Source: a virus
Length of the DNA stretch: 64,000 bases
Virus record (IMG/VR): IMGVR_UViG_3300036846_000555
Location: 58,350 to 122,349 of that record
Strand: one strand, 5' to 3'
Position 1 is the stretch's first letter. Each line of letters opens with the position of its first letter. The position numbers and the translations under genes are program-made. This document shows, piece by piece, positions 56,320 through 63,457 of the stretch. Below the pieces are notes generated by a model. It was not told the DNA's origin, did not search any database, and saw only the letters and a program-made list of their open reading frames with translations.

Positions 56320-56952
56320 ATGGAACTGAACATGATCGAGATCCCCGAGGAGCAGGCCCGCAGCGCGTACGAGGAGTACGCGGCCGCGGTCAAGGTCAAC
56401 CGAGACGAGGAGGACCGCGCGATCGCTGAGGGCTACAAGGCGCTGGCGGAGGGCAAGCGGCTGATTCATCTCGGGCAGACGCTGCAGATCGGCGGCACCA
56501 GCATCGTCGAGGTCCGCTCGCGCTGGGACGGCCGCGACGTCCAGGTGGCCGTCCCGAACCTGGCGTGCTGCCGCGCGGACGCGAAGATCGCGTGGACGTC
56601 AGGCGTGGACAGCGATGGCGGCTGCGTGATCACCGCCGACCGGCAGGCCAACCAACTGCACGCCGCCAACCGCAAGGACCGGTTCGTGATCGCCGACGGT
56701 ACGTTCGAACGCCCGGAGAGGACGCTGCTGCGGCCGCTGCGCGCCATCGTCCCGAACGTCCCGCCCAGATTGCGGCCCAAGCGTGGCCTGCAGCTCTACA
56801 CGCTGCTGTGGGAGGCGGAGTGGGCGCCCGATCCGAGCGCGCCCGAGGATCCGGCGCTGCTGCGGCGGCTCGGCGGGGAGCTGTACATCGTGCTCGGCAC
56901 CTGGGATCTGACCGAGCTGGAGCGCACGGTCCTGTCGGGCCGGGCGAACTGA
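56320..56952 (+). CDS. Hypothetical protein
   Basis: 210 residues, GACCGAGGAGGACTG before ATG. Helical start (IPEEQARSAYEEYAAAVKVN, then EGYKALAEGKRLIHL), then beta-rich (TSIVEVRSRWDGRDVQVAVP; LQLYTLLWEAEW; GELYIVLGTWDLTELER). Two related beta repeats are possible. Resembles unnamed actinophage proteins. Confidence 0.7.
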   Translation: MELNMIEIPEEQARSAYEEYAAAVKVNRDEEDRAIAEGYKALAEGKRLIHLGQTLQIGGTSIVEVRSRWDGRDVQVAVPNLACCRADAKIAWTSGVDSDGGCVITADRQANQLHAANRKDRFVIADGTFERPERTLLRPLRAIVPNVPPRLRPKRGLQLYTLLWEAEWAPDPSAPEDPALLRRLGGELYIVLGTWDLTELERTVLSGRAN

Positions 56953-56979
56953 AGTCAAACCCACCAACGAGGAGGACGC

Positions 56980-57183
56980 ATGTCGACCGAGACACCACCC
57001 GCACCGCCGCCTGAGCCTGGGCCGGGGGAGACTCCGGCACCGCCGCCCGAGCCCGCGCCGGGCACGACGCCACCGCCGCCACCCGAGCCAGGCGTGACGC
57101 CGGAGTCAGACCCGAACGTCGACACGCCGACGCCGGAGACCGACCCGAACGTCGACGCCGAGACCGGCGGCGAGGTCGAGTAG
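56980..57183 (+). CDS. Pro/Glu-rich low-complexity protein
   Basis: 67 residues, AACGAGGAGGACGC before ATG. PPAPPPEPGPGETP repeats, then two NVDTPTPETDPNVDAE-like acidic repeats. Probably an extended, disordered protein; just before the lysozyme. Confidence 0.6.
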   Translation: MSTETPPAPPPEPGPGETPAPPPEPAPGTTPPPPPEPGVTPESDPNVDTPTPETDPNVDAETGGEVE

Positions 57184-57195
57184 CAGGGCCGCAGC

Positions 57196-57840
57196 ATGAA
57201 CCTGAGTCCACGGGGGGCTGAGCTGATCGCGGAGTTCGAAGGTTTCAGCTCGGCCCCGTATCGAGACCCGGTCGGCGTCTGGACCCAAGGGTTTGGCAGC
57301 ACGAAGGGCGTCGGGCCGAACTCGCCGCCCGTGACTCGCCAGCAGGCGCTTGACCGGATGATGCGCGAGGTCGACCAGACCTACGGCGCGGCTGTGAACG
57401 CGCTGAACCTGCCGCTGAACCAGAACCAGTTCGACGCGTTGACGAGCTTCGTCTACAACGTCGGGCCGGGCGGCATCGCGCCGAGCACCAATGTCGGACG
57501 CGCACTGCGAGCGGGCAACTATCAGGCGGCCGCGGACGGTCTGCTGGCGTGGGATCACGCGGGCAGTCAGCGTCTGCCGGGACTGACGCGCCGCCGCCAG
57601 GCGGAGCGCGCGCTGTTCATGAGCAAGGCGCCGCCGCCGCCGACACCTCTACCGAAGGAAACGACGATGGCTGATCTGGTGGCTGTGCTGAAGGCGAACA
57701 AGGCGATCGAGCTGTTCGTCATGGACAAGAACGGGACGGTCTGGCACACGTGGCAGACCGGGGAGGGCGGAGGCTGGGCGGGCGCGCAGGCAGGCAAGCG
57801 CAACGCGGCGTGGTACAGCCTGGGCGCGCCCGGGAAGTGA
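57196..57840 (+). CDS. Endolysin: GH24 lysozyme with shared C-terminal domain
   Basis: 214 residues. About 1-145: T4/P22-type muramidase (LIAEFEGFSSAPYRDPVGVW with the catalytic Glu in FEGF, then GFGSTKGV, then NQNQFDALTSFVYNVGPG, then RRRQAERALFM). PTPLPKE linker, then the 57-residue domain nearly identical to that of the M15 endolysin, though the DNA has diverged at third positions. ATG 57196 is preceded by AGGGCCGCAGC, a weak site. Confidence 0.9.
   Translation: MNLSPRGAELIAEFEGFSSAPYRDPVGVWTQGFGSTKGVGPNSPPVTRQQALDRMMREVDQTYGAAVNALNLPLNQNQFDALTSFVYNVGPGGIAPSTNVGRALRAGNYQAAADGLLAWDHAGSQRLPGLTRRRQAERALFMSKAPPPPTPLPKETTMADLVAVLKANKAIELFVMDKNGTVWHTWQTGEGGGWAGAQAGKRNAAWYSLGAPGK
57667..57840 (+). 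CDS. Possible separately translated C-terminal domain of lysozyme
   Basis: In-frame ATG 57667 with GAAGGAA 7 bases upstream, at the same linker-domain border as in the first endolysin. The same CTACCGAAGGA string serves as a true intergenic ribosome site at 63230. Confidence 0.5.
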   Translation: MADLVAVLKANKAIELFVMDKNGTVWHTWQTGEGGGWAGAQAGKRNAAWYSLGAPGK

Positions 57841-58181
57841 CGCACGCGATCATCCGGTTCGCGACGCCGCCGCTGACGCTGAAGGACTGGGAGGCGTTCT
57901 GTGCCGAGCATAAGCTCAAGCACTCCAGCGCGCTGGCGGGCGGGAACGTGTGGACGCGCGGCGGCCGGACGGGGATCGAGGCGGCGTTCGGGCAGCCGAC
58001 CCGCGGGGTGCGTGACCCGCCGCCGCCGGATGAGGCGACCGACGTCGTGTTCATGACGCCGTTCGGCGGGGAGAAGGCCCGGGAGCTGGCGCGGCTCGCG
58101 GCGGAGTTCTGGACGCGGTATGGCGGCGCGATGCAGGCGGAGGAGAGCATCCGGCTGATGGTGGTGGGGCGGGAGCCGTGA
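57837..58181 (+). CDS. Hypothetical protein
   Basis: 114 residues, GTGA overlap. THAIIRFATPPLTLKDWEAF, Pro-rich loop, then EKARELARLAAEFWTRYGGA. Unknown; co-translated with lysozyme. Confidence 0.6.
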   Translation: MTHAIIRFATPPLTLKDWEAFCAEHKLKHSSALAGGNVWTRGGRTGIEAAFGQPTRGVRDPPPPDEATDVVFMTPFGGEKARELARLAAEFWTRYGGAMQAEESIRLMVVGREP

Positions 58182-58378
58182 CCGGCTCGGAGATCACGCA
58201 GGAGAACGTCGACAATCTCCGCGACTGGCTGAAGCGTCAGCACGCGCCGGGCGCGGACGCGTCTGACGAGGTGCTGCGCGAGGCGTTGGAGGGCGCCGTG
58301 AAGTGGATCGGCGGCACCCGCCGGTCGTTCACGATCGTCGCGGCGAACTATCTGCGGGACGGCACCTTTCACGGGTAG
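58178..58378 (+). CDS. Small hypothetical protein
   Basis: 66 residues, GTGA overlap. ENVDNLRDWLKRQHAPGADA, EVLREALEGAVKWI. Unknown. Confidence 0.55.
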   Translation: MTGSEITQENVDNLRDWLKRQHAPGADASDEVLREALEGAVKWIGGTRRSFTIVAANYLRDGTFHG

Positions 58379-58399
58379 CGCGTACGCTGTCCCCCGGCG

Positions 58400-58720
58400 A
58401 TGAGCGACGAGATGCTCGACTACCTCCGGACGCTCCGCACCAAGTACCTCAAGTTCTGGCCCCTCACCAACCTGTTGGAGGCAATGATGGCGGACATCGA
58501 GCAGATCAAGGCTGACGTGAAGGCGCTGCAGGACGCGCAGGCTGCCGCGGCGGACGAGCTGGAGGACTTGACGAACATCGTCGCGGAGCTGCAAGCCGGG
58601 ACGGTCACGCAGGCGCAGCTCGACAACCTGCACGAGAGCCTGCAGTCGGTGACGTCGCAGCTCACCGCGGCGACGCAGGCCGCGGATCAGGCCGAGCCGC
58701 CGCACGCGACGACGGAGTAG
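58400..58720 (+). CDS. Coiled-coil protein in lysis region
   Basis: 106 residues; TACGCT lies 11 bases upstream of the ATG. Basic-aromatic start (LRTLRTKYLKFWPLTNLLEA), then a long heptad-rich helix (MMADIEQIKADVKALQDAQA ... LDNLHESLQSVTSQLTAATQ). The shape suits a fibre, head-tail or membrane-adjacent oligomer; not recognised. Confidence 0.65.
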   Translation: MSDEMLDYLRTLRTKYLKFWPLTNLLEAMMADIEQIKADVKALQDAQAAAADELEDLTNIVAELQAGTVTQAQLDNLHESLQSVTSQLTAATQAADQAEPPHATTE

Positions 58721-58722
58721 CG

Positions 58723-58790
58723 CGCGCATCGTGCGTTAGCCGAGTTATCGGCCCCGAGATTCGGGTAGGCACAAGCTACGTGCTAACAAC
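58723..58790 (+). promoter_or_regulatory. Two degenerate palindromic promoter elements
   Basis: GCGCATCGTGCGTTAGCC (about 58725-58742) and GGCACAAGCTACGTGCTAAC (58768-58787), then GGAATCCGGAGGTCGT and ATG 58809. Neither has a perfect TANNNT, but both keep half of the recurrent dyad. Confidence 0.4.
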
Positions 58791-58808
58791 CCGGAATCCG
58801 GAGGTCGT

Positions 58809-60278
58809 ATGAGTGCTGTGAAGGATGCTGCAGGCAAAGCGAAGGACACGGCGGGTGATGCCGCTGACGGGGCGAAGGGCGCGACCGATGGCGTGACCGG
58901 CGGGCTGCGCAAAGAGATCCTGTCGAGCTTCGGCGACGTGCTCGGCCCGGCGATCAAGGAGATGTCCTCGCAATCGGCCGAGAAGATCCTGGCCTACGCC
59001 AAGGAGCAAGGTCCGACGATCTTCAAGGACCAGGCGCTCCCGAAGATCATGAAGTCGGCCGGGGTCGATAACCCCGAAGATCTCGCCAAGGCCGGGGTCG
59101 GCAAGGTGGGCCAGATGATGTCCGGCAGCGGCGGGATCACCGGCATCGCCGGGAAGATCATGGGCAAGATCGGCGGCAAGGGCGGCAAGAAGGCGGCCGC
59201 GACCGGCTACGGGCAGGGCCGCCGGATCATGATCCAGCAGCACCAGTTCATCCCGGTCGAGACCGAGGCGGTCTACCGCGCGTGGACGACGAGCGAGTGG
59301 CCGGAGTACATGCACCGCGTCAACACGCTGGACCGCCAGGTCGAGGACGACGCGGTCCGCTACGCGATCGGCGTGAAGGGCTTCTGGTTCAAGAAGAACT
59401 TCACCGCGCAGATCCAGGAGGCGGTGCCGTTCCGGTTCATCGTGTGGTCGACGACGCAGGGGAACATCAAGAACACCGGCCGGGTCAGCTTCCACGCCGC
59501 GGGCGACGACATGACGCTGATGGTCCTGAACCTGGACATGGCGCCGTCGGGGCTGCGCGAGAAGTGGGTGCGCGGCTTCCGCTACCACAAGCGCGGCGTC
59601 CGCTCTGACTTCCACCGCTTCTCGGCGTGGGTGCAGATGCGCACGCAGGAGCAGCTCGATGACATGGAGGGCTGGCTCGGGACCATCGAGGGCGGCAAGG
59701 TCGTCAAGAGCCACGAGGACGAGCAGCAGGAGATCGAGGAGCGCGATCAGCGCGAGGAGGACGGCCCGCCGTCACTGGAGGACGACGAGCGCGACGGTGA
59801 GCCCGAGCAGGACGAGGGCGAGGAGGACGCCGACGACAGCGACGAGCCCGCCGAGGAGGATGAGGACGACGACGCTGACGCCGACGAGGACACCGGCGAG
59901 GACGAGGATCAGCCCGAGGTCGCGGCCGAAGCCGAGTCGGATGACGAGGAGCCGGACGAGGAGCCCGACGCCGAAGAAGCCGACGACGACGAGGACGAGG
60001 AGGAGGTAGACGACGACGAGCCGGACGATGAAGACGAGGATGAAGAAGAGGACGACGACGAGCCCGAGGACGAGAGCGACGACTACGACGAGATGAGCGT
60101 CACGGAGCTGCGCAACGAGCTGCGCGACCGCGATCTACCGCACCGCGGGCGGCGCGCGGAGCTGGTCGACCGGCTGCGTGAGGCCGACGAGCAGGATGAG
60201 GGGGAGGACGACGAGGAGCCGGAGGAGGAGCCCGAGCCGCCGCGCCGTCGTCGCCGCGCGAAGGCTGGGAGCCGCTAG
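58809..60278 (+). CDS. SRPBCC-fold protein with long acidic tract and SAP domain
   Basis: 489 residues. About 1-60: Ala/Lys/Gly-rich helix (KDAAGKAKDTAGDAADGAKG). About 140-280: SRPBCC/START-like domain (QHQFIPVETEAVYRAWTTSE, then WPEYMHRVNTLDRQ, then VPFRFIVWSTTQG). About 300-425: extremely Asp/Glu-rich. About 430-465: SAP-like motif (MSVTELRNELRDRDLPHRGR, then RAELVDRLREAD). Basic tail. The combination suggests a lipid- or small-molecule-binding fold joined to DNA binding and an acidic DNA-mimic-like linker. Looks host-derived; role unknown. Confidence 0.8.
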   Translation: MSAVKDAAGKAKDTAGDAADGAKGATDGVTGGLRKEILSSFGDVLGPAIKEMSSQSAEKILAYAKEQGPTIFKDQALPKIMKSAGVDNPEDLAKAGVGKVGQMMSGSGGITGIAGKIMGKIGGKGGKKAAATGYGQGRRIMIQQHQFIPVETEAVYRAWTTSEWPEYMHRVNTLDRQVEDDAVRYAIGVKGFWFKKNFTAQIQEAVPFRFIVWSTTQGNIKNTGRVSFHAAGDDMTLMVLNLDMAPSGLREKWVRGFRYHKRGVRSDFHRFSAWVQMRTQEQLDDMEGWLGTIEGGKVVKSHEDEQQEIEERDQREEDGPPSLEDDERDGEPEQDEGEEDADDSDEPAEEDEDDDADADEDTGEDEDQPEVAAEAESDDEEPDEEPDAEEADDDEDEEEVDDDEPDDEDEDEEEDDDEPEDESDDYDEMSVTELRNELRDRDLPHRGRRAELVDRLREADEQDEGEDDEEPEEEPEPPRRRRRAKAGSR

Positions 60279-60301
60279 CCCGGTTACCCTGTCCAGGACG
60301 G

Positions 60302-60338
60302 GGGCGGGTCGGCTGCAGCGCCCCAAGCCGACCCGCCC
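60302..60338. terminator. Hairpin terminator between convergent genes
   Basis: GGGCGGGTCGGCT-(11)-AGCCGACCCGCCC. It separates the SRPBCC gene (+) from the gene at 60402-60692 (-). Confidence 0.7.
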
Positions 60339-60401
60339 TAGCCCTGTCGCACTCATTATCGGCACTTTGGGCGGGGACTTGAGCCCGGAGCGCCGTCTAG
60401 G

Positions 60402-60692
60402 TCAGTGATCTGACGCGAAGAACGGCATGCGCCCGTCGTCGTGCGCGGCGTTCATCCGCTGCCGGGGCGTGAACCGCCGGTCGATGAGCGTCGCGAACCC
60501 CATGCCCTTGTCGTGCGTGACGGCGGCGTGCGCCGCCTGGATCTGAAACGGCCACGTGCGGATCGGCCGGAACCGCTGCGGCGCGAAGCGCACGGGCTGG
60601 AGCGCGGGCGCTGGCTTGCGCCGGATGACGGTCAGCGTGAGATGGTTGACCCGGACGCGCCCGTCCTTGATGGTGATGCTTGAGATGTCCAT
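60402..60692 (-). CDS. Hypothetical basic protein
   Basis: 96 residues on the minus strand, AGAGAGGT before ATG. SSITIKDGRVRVNHLTLTVI then Arg/Pro-rich RRKPAPALQPVRFAPQRFRP and FATLIDRRFTPRQRM. The only minus-strand gene in the right 47 kb of the window. Unknown. Confidence 0.6.
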   Translation of the reverse strand: MDISSITIKDGRVRVNHLTLTVIRRKPAPALQPVRFAPQRFRPIRTWPFQIQAAHAAVTHDKGMGFATLIDRRFTPRQRMNAAHDDGRMPFFASDH

Positions 60693-60726
60693 ACCTCTCT
60701 AGAAGGTGGCGTCGGGCCGAATGTGT

Positions 60727-60748
60727 AAAACAAGACGTGCGTTAGACT
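60727..60748 (+). promoter_or_regulatory. Palindromic-type promoter, degenerate
   Basis: ACAAGACGTGCGTTAGACT, -10 TAGACT (60743-60748). Expected transcription start about 60755, right at the structured element that follows. Confidence 0.6.
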
Positions 60749-60756
60749 CGGCGGAC

Positions 60757-60838
60757 CCCTCGCGTCCGGCACCGGTGCCGGGCTGCCTCATGAGCACCCC
60801 GGGGATCCCGCTGGCGGAGTTCGGGGCGCGAGGGACCA
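60757..60838 (+). ncRNA. tRNA-like structured RNA or short ORF (unresolved)
   Basis: CCCTCGC (60757) pairs perfectly with GCGAGGG, followed by A and CCA at 60838, like an acceptor stem. Inside: CCGG-(8)-CCGG (D-arm-like) and a 5-bp stem with one mismatch closing a 7-base loop CTCATGA (CAT anticodon position). The T-arm is not canonical. A 24-codon ORF (ATG 60790) crosses it and contains GIPLAEF, also present in the next gene, from an 18-base duplication. So it is either a degenerate tRNA-Met-like RNA or a gene fragment. Confidence 0.35.
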
Positions 60839-60900
60839 ATTTCGCCCAAGATGTGTGCAAATAGCGAGGAAGCGACTAGCTCACGTCTGGAGCCGCCTGC

Positions 60901-60906
60901 TAGGGT
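60901..60906 (+). promoter_or_regulatory. Leaderless -10 box
   Basis: TAGGGT, 7 bases, ATG 60914. Confidence 0.55.
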
Positions 60907-60913
60907 CCGGCGC

Positions 60914-61234
60914 ATGAGCCGAATCATCCTGACCCGTTGGCCGTCCGGGCAAGAACGCTTCGTTGTCGGCTGGGATCATCCGCAGAAGGGGGCGTTCTGG
61001 CAGGAGTTCACCGAGGAGCCTGCCGACGGCGAGTACCCCGACGACTTCGAAGAGCTGATCCGCGAGGGCGGCTTCTTCGTCGGCATCCCGCTGGCGGAGT
61101 TCCGCGCGGACGTGCCCGAGGATCTGCGGCCGCTGATCACCGATGACGTGATGGGGCTGCTGGCCCGGCATGAGCGGGATCCCAGCTCGGGTTACGTCGG
61201 TCATGGCGCGCAGACGGTTGACTTGAGTGGATGA
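60914..61234 (+). CDS. Hypothetical protein
   Basis: 106 residues, leaderless ATG. IILTRWPSGQERFVVGWDHP, then PDDFEELIREGGFFVGIPLA and EDLRPLITDDVMGLLARHER. Small conserved-looking alpha/beta protein; unknown. Confidence 0.65.
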   Translation: MSRIILTRWPSGQERFVVGWDHPQKGAFWQEFTEEPADGEYPDDFEELIREGGFFVGIPLAEFRADVPEDLRPLITDDVMGLLARHERDPSSGYVGHGAQTVDLSG

Positions 61235-61464
61235 GCGTCGAGCCTCAGGAGTGCGGCCACAAGCTGTGTCACGAGCCCGCGACCAAGGCGATCACCGTGT
61301 TCAACCCGTGGGTGAAGTGCGTGTTCACGCCTGACCGTGACGAGGACCGGCGCGAGTACGCGCTGTGCCCGGCTCACTTTGAGCGCTACTTCCCGCAGGG
61401 CGTCGGCTACATGCAGCGCGAGCATGCGGTTGCGCTGCGCATCCAGTGCCGGGTGGCGGCATGA
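61231..61464 (+). CDS. Hypothetical Cys-rich protein
   Basis: 77 residues, ATGA overlap. CGHKLCHEPATKAITVFNPW, then LCPAHFERYF: treble-clef-like C...C...C..H zinc site. Unknown. Confidence 0.6.
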   Translation: MSVEPQECGHKLCHEPATKAITVFNPWVKCVFTPDRDEDRREYALCPAHFERYFPQGVGYMQREHAVALRIQCRVAA

Positions 61465-61841
61465 CCGCGGCGGCGACCGAGGTGCGGCGCCGTCGCGTTG
61501 ACCTGACCGACGAGCAGATCAAGGCGCTCTGGGACCTGTACCCGCTCGATCCGGAGCTGATCGCGCTGCACTGCCGCGAAGCGCTGGCCCACCTGAGCAT
61601 CCCGCGCAAGACCGGCGTCTGGACGCGCTGGAACGTCCGCTGCTACTACGACGACGGGTTCATGGGCAGCGGATACCTGCTGGTCCACTGGGATGACGCG
61701 GAGCGGGCGCCGAACTGTCAGAGCAACGGCTACTGCACCGACCCGAACTTCCGCTCGGAGGAGATCGTCTGGGATGAGAACCCCGAGCGTGAGCGGCTGC
61801 TGAGCATCCAGCACACGCTGGCCCACTGGGCGTACCGATGA
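61461..61841 (+). CDS. Hypothetical protein
   Basis: 126 residues, ATGA overlap. DLTDEQIKALWDLYPLDPEL, then WNVRCYYDDGFMGSGYLLVH and NCQSNGYCTDPNF. Unknown. Confidence 0.6.
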   Translation: MTAAATEVRRRRVDLTDEQIKALWDLYPLDPELIALHCREALAHLSIPRKTGVWTRWNVRCYYDDGFMGSGYLLVHWDDAERAPNCQSNGYCTDPNFRSEEIVWDENPERERLLSIQHTLAHWAYR

Positions 61842-62281
61842 GTAAGCCGCCGCCGGAGGATCTGATGGAGTGGCCGAAGGCCGAGCTGGCCAAGGAGGTC
61901 GCGCGGCTGCGCGCGATCAACCGCGAGTTCGCCGACCGGCCGCACGACGACGCGACGTCCGGCGGCGGGATCACCGACGTCGCCGGTGACCCGCACGCTC
62001 GCGGCGGCGTGATCCTCGACGCGCGCGGAGCGGTGCTGATGGACACGGTCGACGTGTCGCTGATCGACACCAAAAAGGAGGAGGAGCGCCCGGCGATGTT
62101 CCTGGTGATCGGCGGCCGCGTGAACTTTGAGACGCGCCGGACCAGTCAGGCGTTCATGTTCGGCGCGGACGGCGCCGCGGGGCTCGCGACAGAGCTGATC
62201 GCGCTGGCCGGGCGCGCGGGCGGCGACTTCTTTGACGAGTTCAGGGAGTCGTTCACGCAGCGGATGGGCGAGATGCCGTGA
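61838..62281 (+). CDS. Hypothetical protein
   Basis: 147 residues, ATGA overlap. Helical start (MEWPKAELAKEVARLRAINR), then AMFLVIGGRVNFETRRTSQA and ATELIALAGRAGGDFFDEFR. Unknown small phage protein. Confidence 0.65.
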   Translation: MSKPPPEDLMEWPKAELAKEVARLRAINREFADRPHDDATSGGGITDVAGDPHARGGVILDARGAVLMDTVDVSLIDTKKEEERPAMFLVIGGRVNFETRRTSQAFMFGADGAAGLATELIALAGRAGGDFFDEFRESFTQRMGEMP

Positions 62282-62472
62282 TCGTGTTCTGGGACAAGGC
62301 GTGCTACTGGACTGAGCGGGTCGGGGACTGGCTGTCGACGCCGTGGTTCCGGCTGAGCCGTTACTGCTATGCGCGCTGGCGGGCCGCCGACAGCTACTGG
62401 CGCTGCCCGCGCTGCGGCGAAGCGAACGGCGCCCGGCGATCCTGCTACGCCTGCGGATGGCCCTATGACTGA
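62278..62472 (+). CDS. Small zinc-ribbon protein with aromatic helix
   Basis: 64 residues, GTGA overlap. Aromatic helix (MIVFWDKACYWTERVGDWLS) and a C-terminal zinc ribbon CPRCGEANGARRSCYACGWP (RanBP2-like spacing). Unknown. Confidence 0.65.
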   Translation: MIVFWDKACYWTERVGDWLSTPWFRLSRYCYARWRAADSYWRCPRCGEANGARRSCYACGWPYD

Positions 62473-62620
62473 GGGCCAAGGCGCAACATCAGATCGGCTT
62501 GGCCTGATCGGCATTGTGCTGGTGCTGGCGATCAAGGACAACGACGCGAAGCTCAGAGCCATCGCGGAGCGCGAGCTTGATCGGGCCGTGCGCGAGCACC
62601 GGGGGCGATCCGAGACGTGA
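62465..62620 (+). CDS. Small hypothetical protein
   Basis: 51 residues, 8-base overlap. Hydrophobic stretch (LGLIGIVLVLAIKDNDAKL) then basic helix. Unknown. Confidence 0.5.
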   Translation: MTEGQGATSDRLGLIGIVLVLAIKDNDAKLRAIAERELDRAVREHRGRSET

Positions 62621-62997
62621 GCAGCCTGATGCCCGGTTCGCTGGTCGCTGCCGAGGCGCGGCTGAAACGCCACCGCTGGAAGCAGCACACGCCCGGCATG
62701 GACGGGCTCGGCCGGTGGACGCACGGGCCCCGGCGGCTGCGGATGGTTCACTCCATCGCGATCGAGCAGGACGGCGAGCTGTGGGAGCACGTCTCCGTCT
62801 CGCGCGATGATGGGACGATGCCATCCTGGGAGCAGACCCGCGACGTGTTCCGCGAGGTCGCGGGCGACACCGCGCTCGGGATCATCGTCGTCCCGCCGAA
62901 GTCCGAGCACGTCGACATTGCCGAGGTCGCGCACGTGTGGCACTGCCTGACCCGGCGTCCGCTCCCTGACTTCGCCCGTGGCGGCGGCTCGATATGA
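62617..62997 (+). CDS. DUF7694-like phage protein, second copy
   Basis: 126 residues, GTGA overlap. ELWEHVSVSRDDGTMPSWEQ, then RDVFREVAGDTALGIIVVPP, then HVDIAEVAHVWHCLTRRPLP. Same order of motifs as the 28167 protein but without its KNEV..GPE segment. Unknown function. Confidence 0.65.
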   Translation: MSSLMPGSLVAAEARLKRHRWKQHTPGMDGLGRWTHGPRRLRMVHSIAIEQDGELWEHVSVSRDDGTMPSWEQTRDVFREVAGDTALGIIVVPPKSEHVDIAEVAHVWHCLTRRPLPDFARGGGSI

Positions 62998-63248
62998 CCG
63001 AGCCGCCCTACGACCGTGAGGCCGACGTTGGTGGCCCCCCCACCGGCCCCATCGTCGGTCTCACCATCGACGTCGCCTGGCAGGACGGCTGGCGGATCAC
63101 GCTCGGCGTCGGCAAGCTCGGCGTCGAGATGACCGGCCTCAGCGACGCGATCCTCCGCGAGCTGCTGGGCGTCGAGACGACGGACATCCTGGTCGCCCGG
63201 CGTGATGAGGTGACCGAGGTTCATCAACCCCTACCGAAGGAGCAGTGA
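62994..63248 (+). CDS. Hypothetical protein
   Basis: 84 residues, ATGA overlap. GLTIDVAWQDGWRITLGVGK, beta type; tail PLPKEQ from the next ribosome site. Unknown. Confidence 0.6.
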   Translation: MTEPPYDREADVGGPPTGPIVGLTIDVAWQDGWRITLGVGKLGVEMTGLSDAILRELLGVETTDILVARRDEVTEVHQPLPKEQ

Positions 63249-63457
63249 TGCAGCTCTTTGAGTACGCCGTGATCCTGAACGAGAAGCGCGACAAGGACGG
63301 CGAGGTCACCGAGGACGCCGAGATCGTCGTGCCGCTGACCGCCACGCTTGCCCGCGACCCCGAGCAGGCGCAGTTGCTCGCTGCTCGGGCGATCCCCAGC
63401 GAGATGGTCAACAACGGCAAGCTTGACCGGCTGGTGGTCGTTGTTCGCCCTTTTTGA
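63248..63457 (+). CDS. Conserved small phage protein
   Basis: 69 residues from ATG 63248 (TGATG), CGAAGGAGCAG upstream; GTG 63245 is an alternative. MQLFEYAVILNEKRDKDGEV, then LAARAIPSEMVNNGKLDRLV: pattern found in small proteins of several actinophages; beta-alpha, function unknown. Confidence 0.7.
   Translation: MQLFEYAVILNEKRDKDGEVTEDAEIVVPLTATLARDPEQAQLLAARAIPSEMVNNGKLDRLVVVVRPF

Noticed and set aside
59700-60250. GAC/GAG-rich simple repeat
   Set aside because: It encodes the acidic tract of the SRPBCC-SAP protein; not a separate DNA element.
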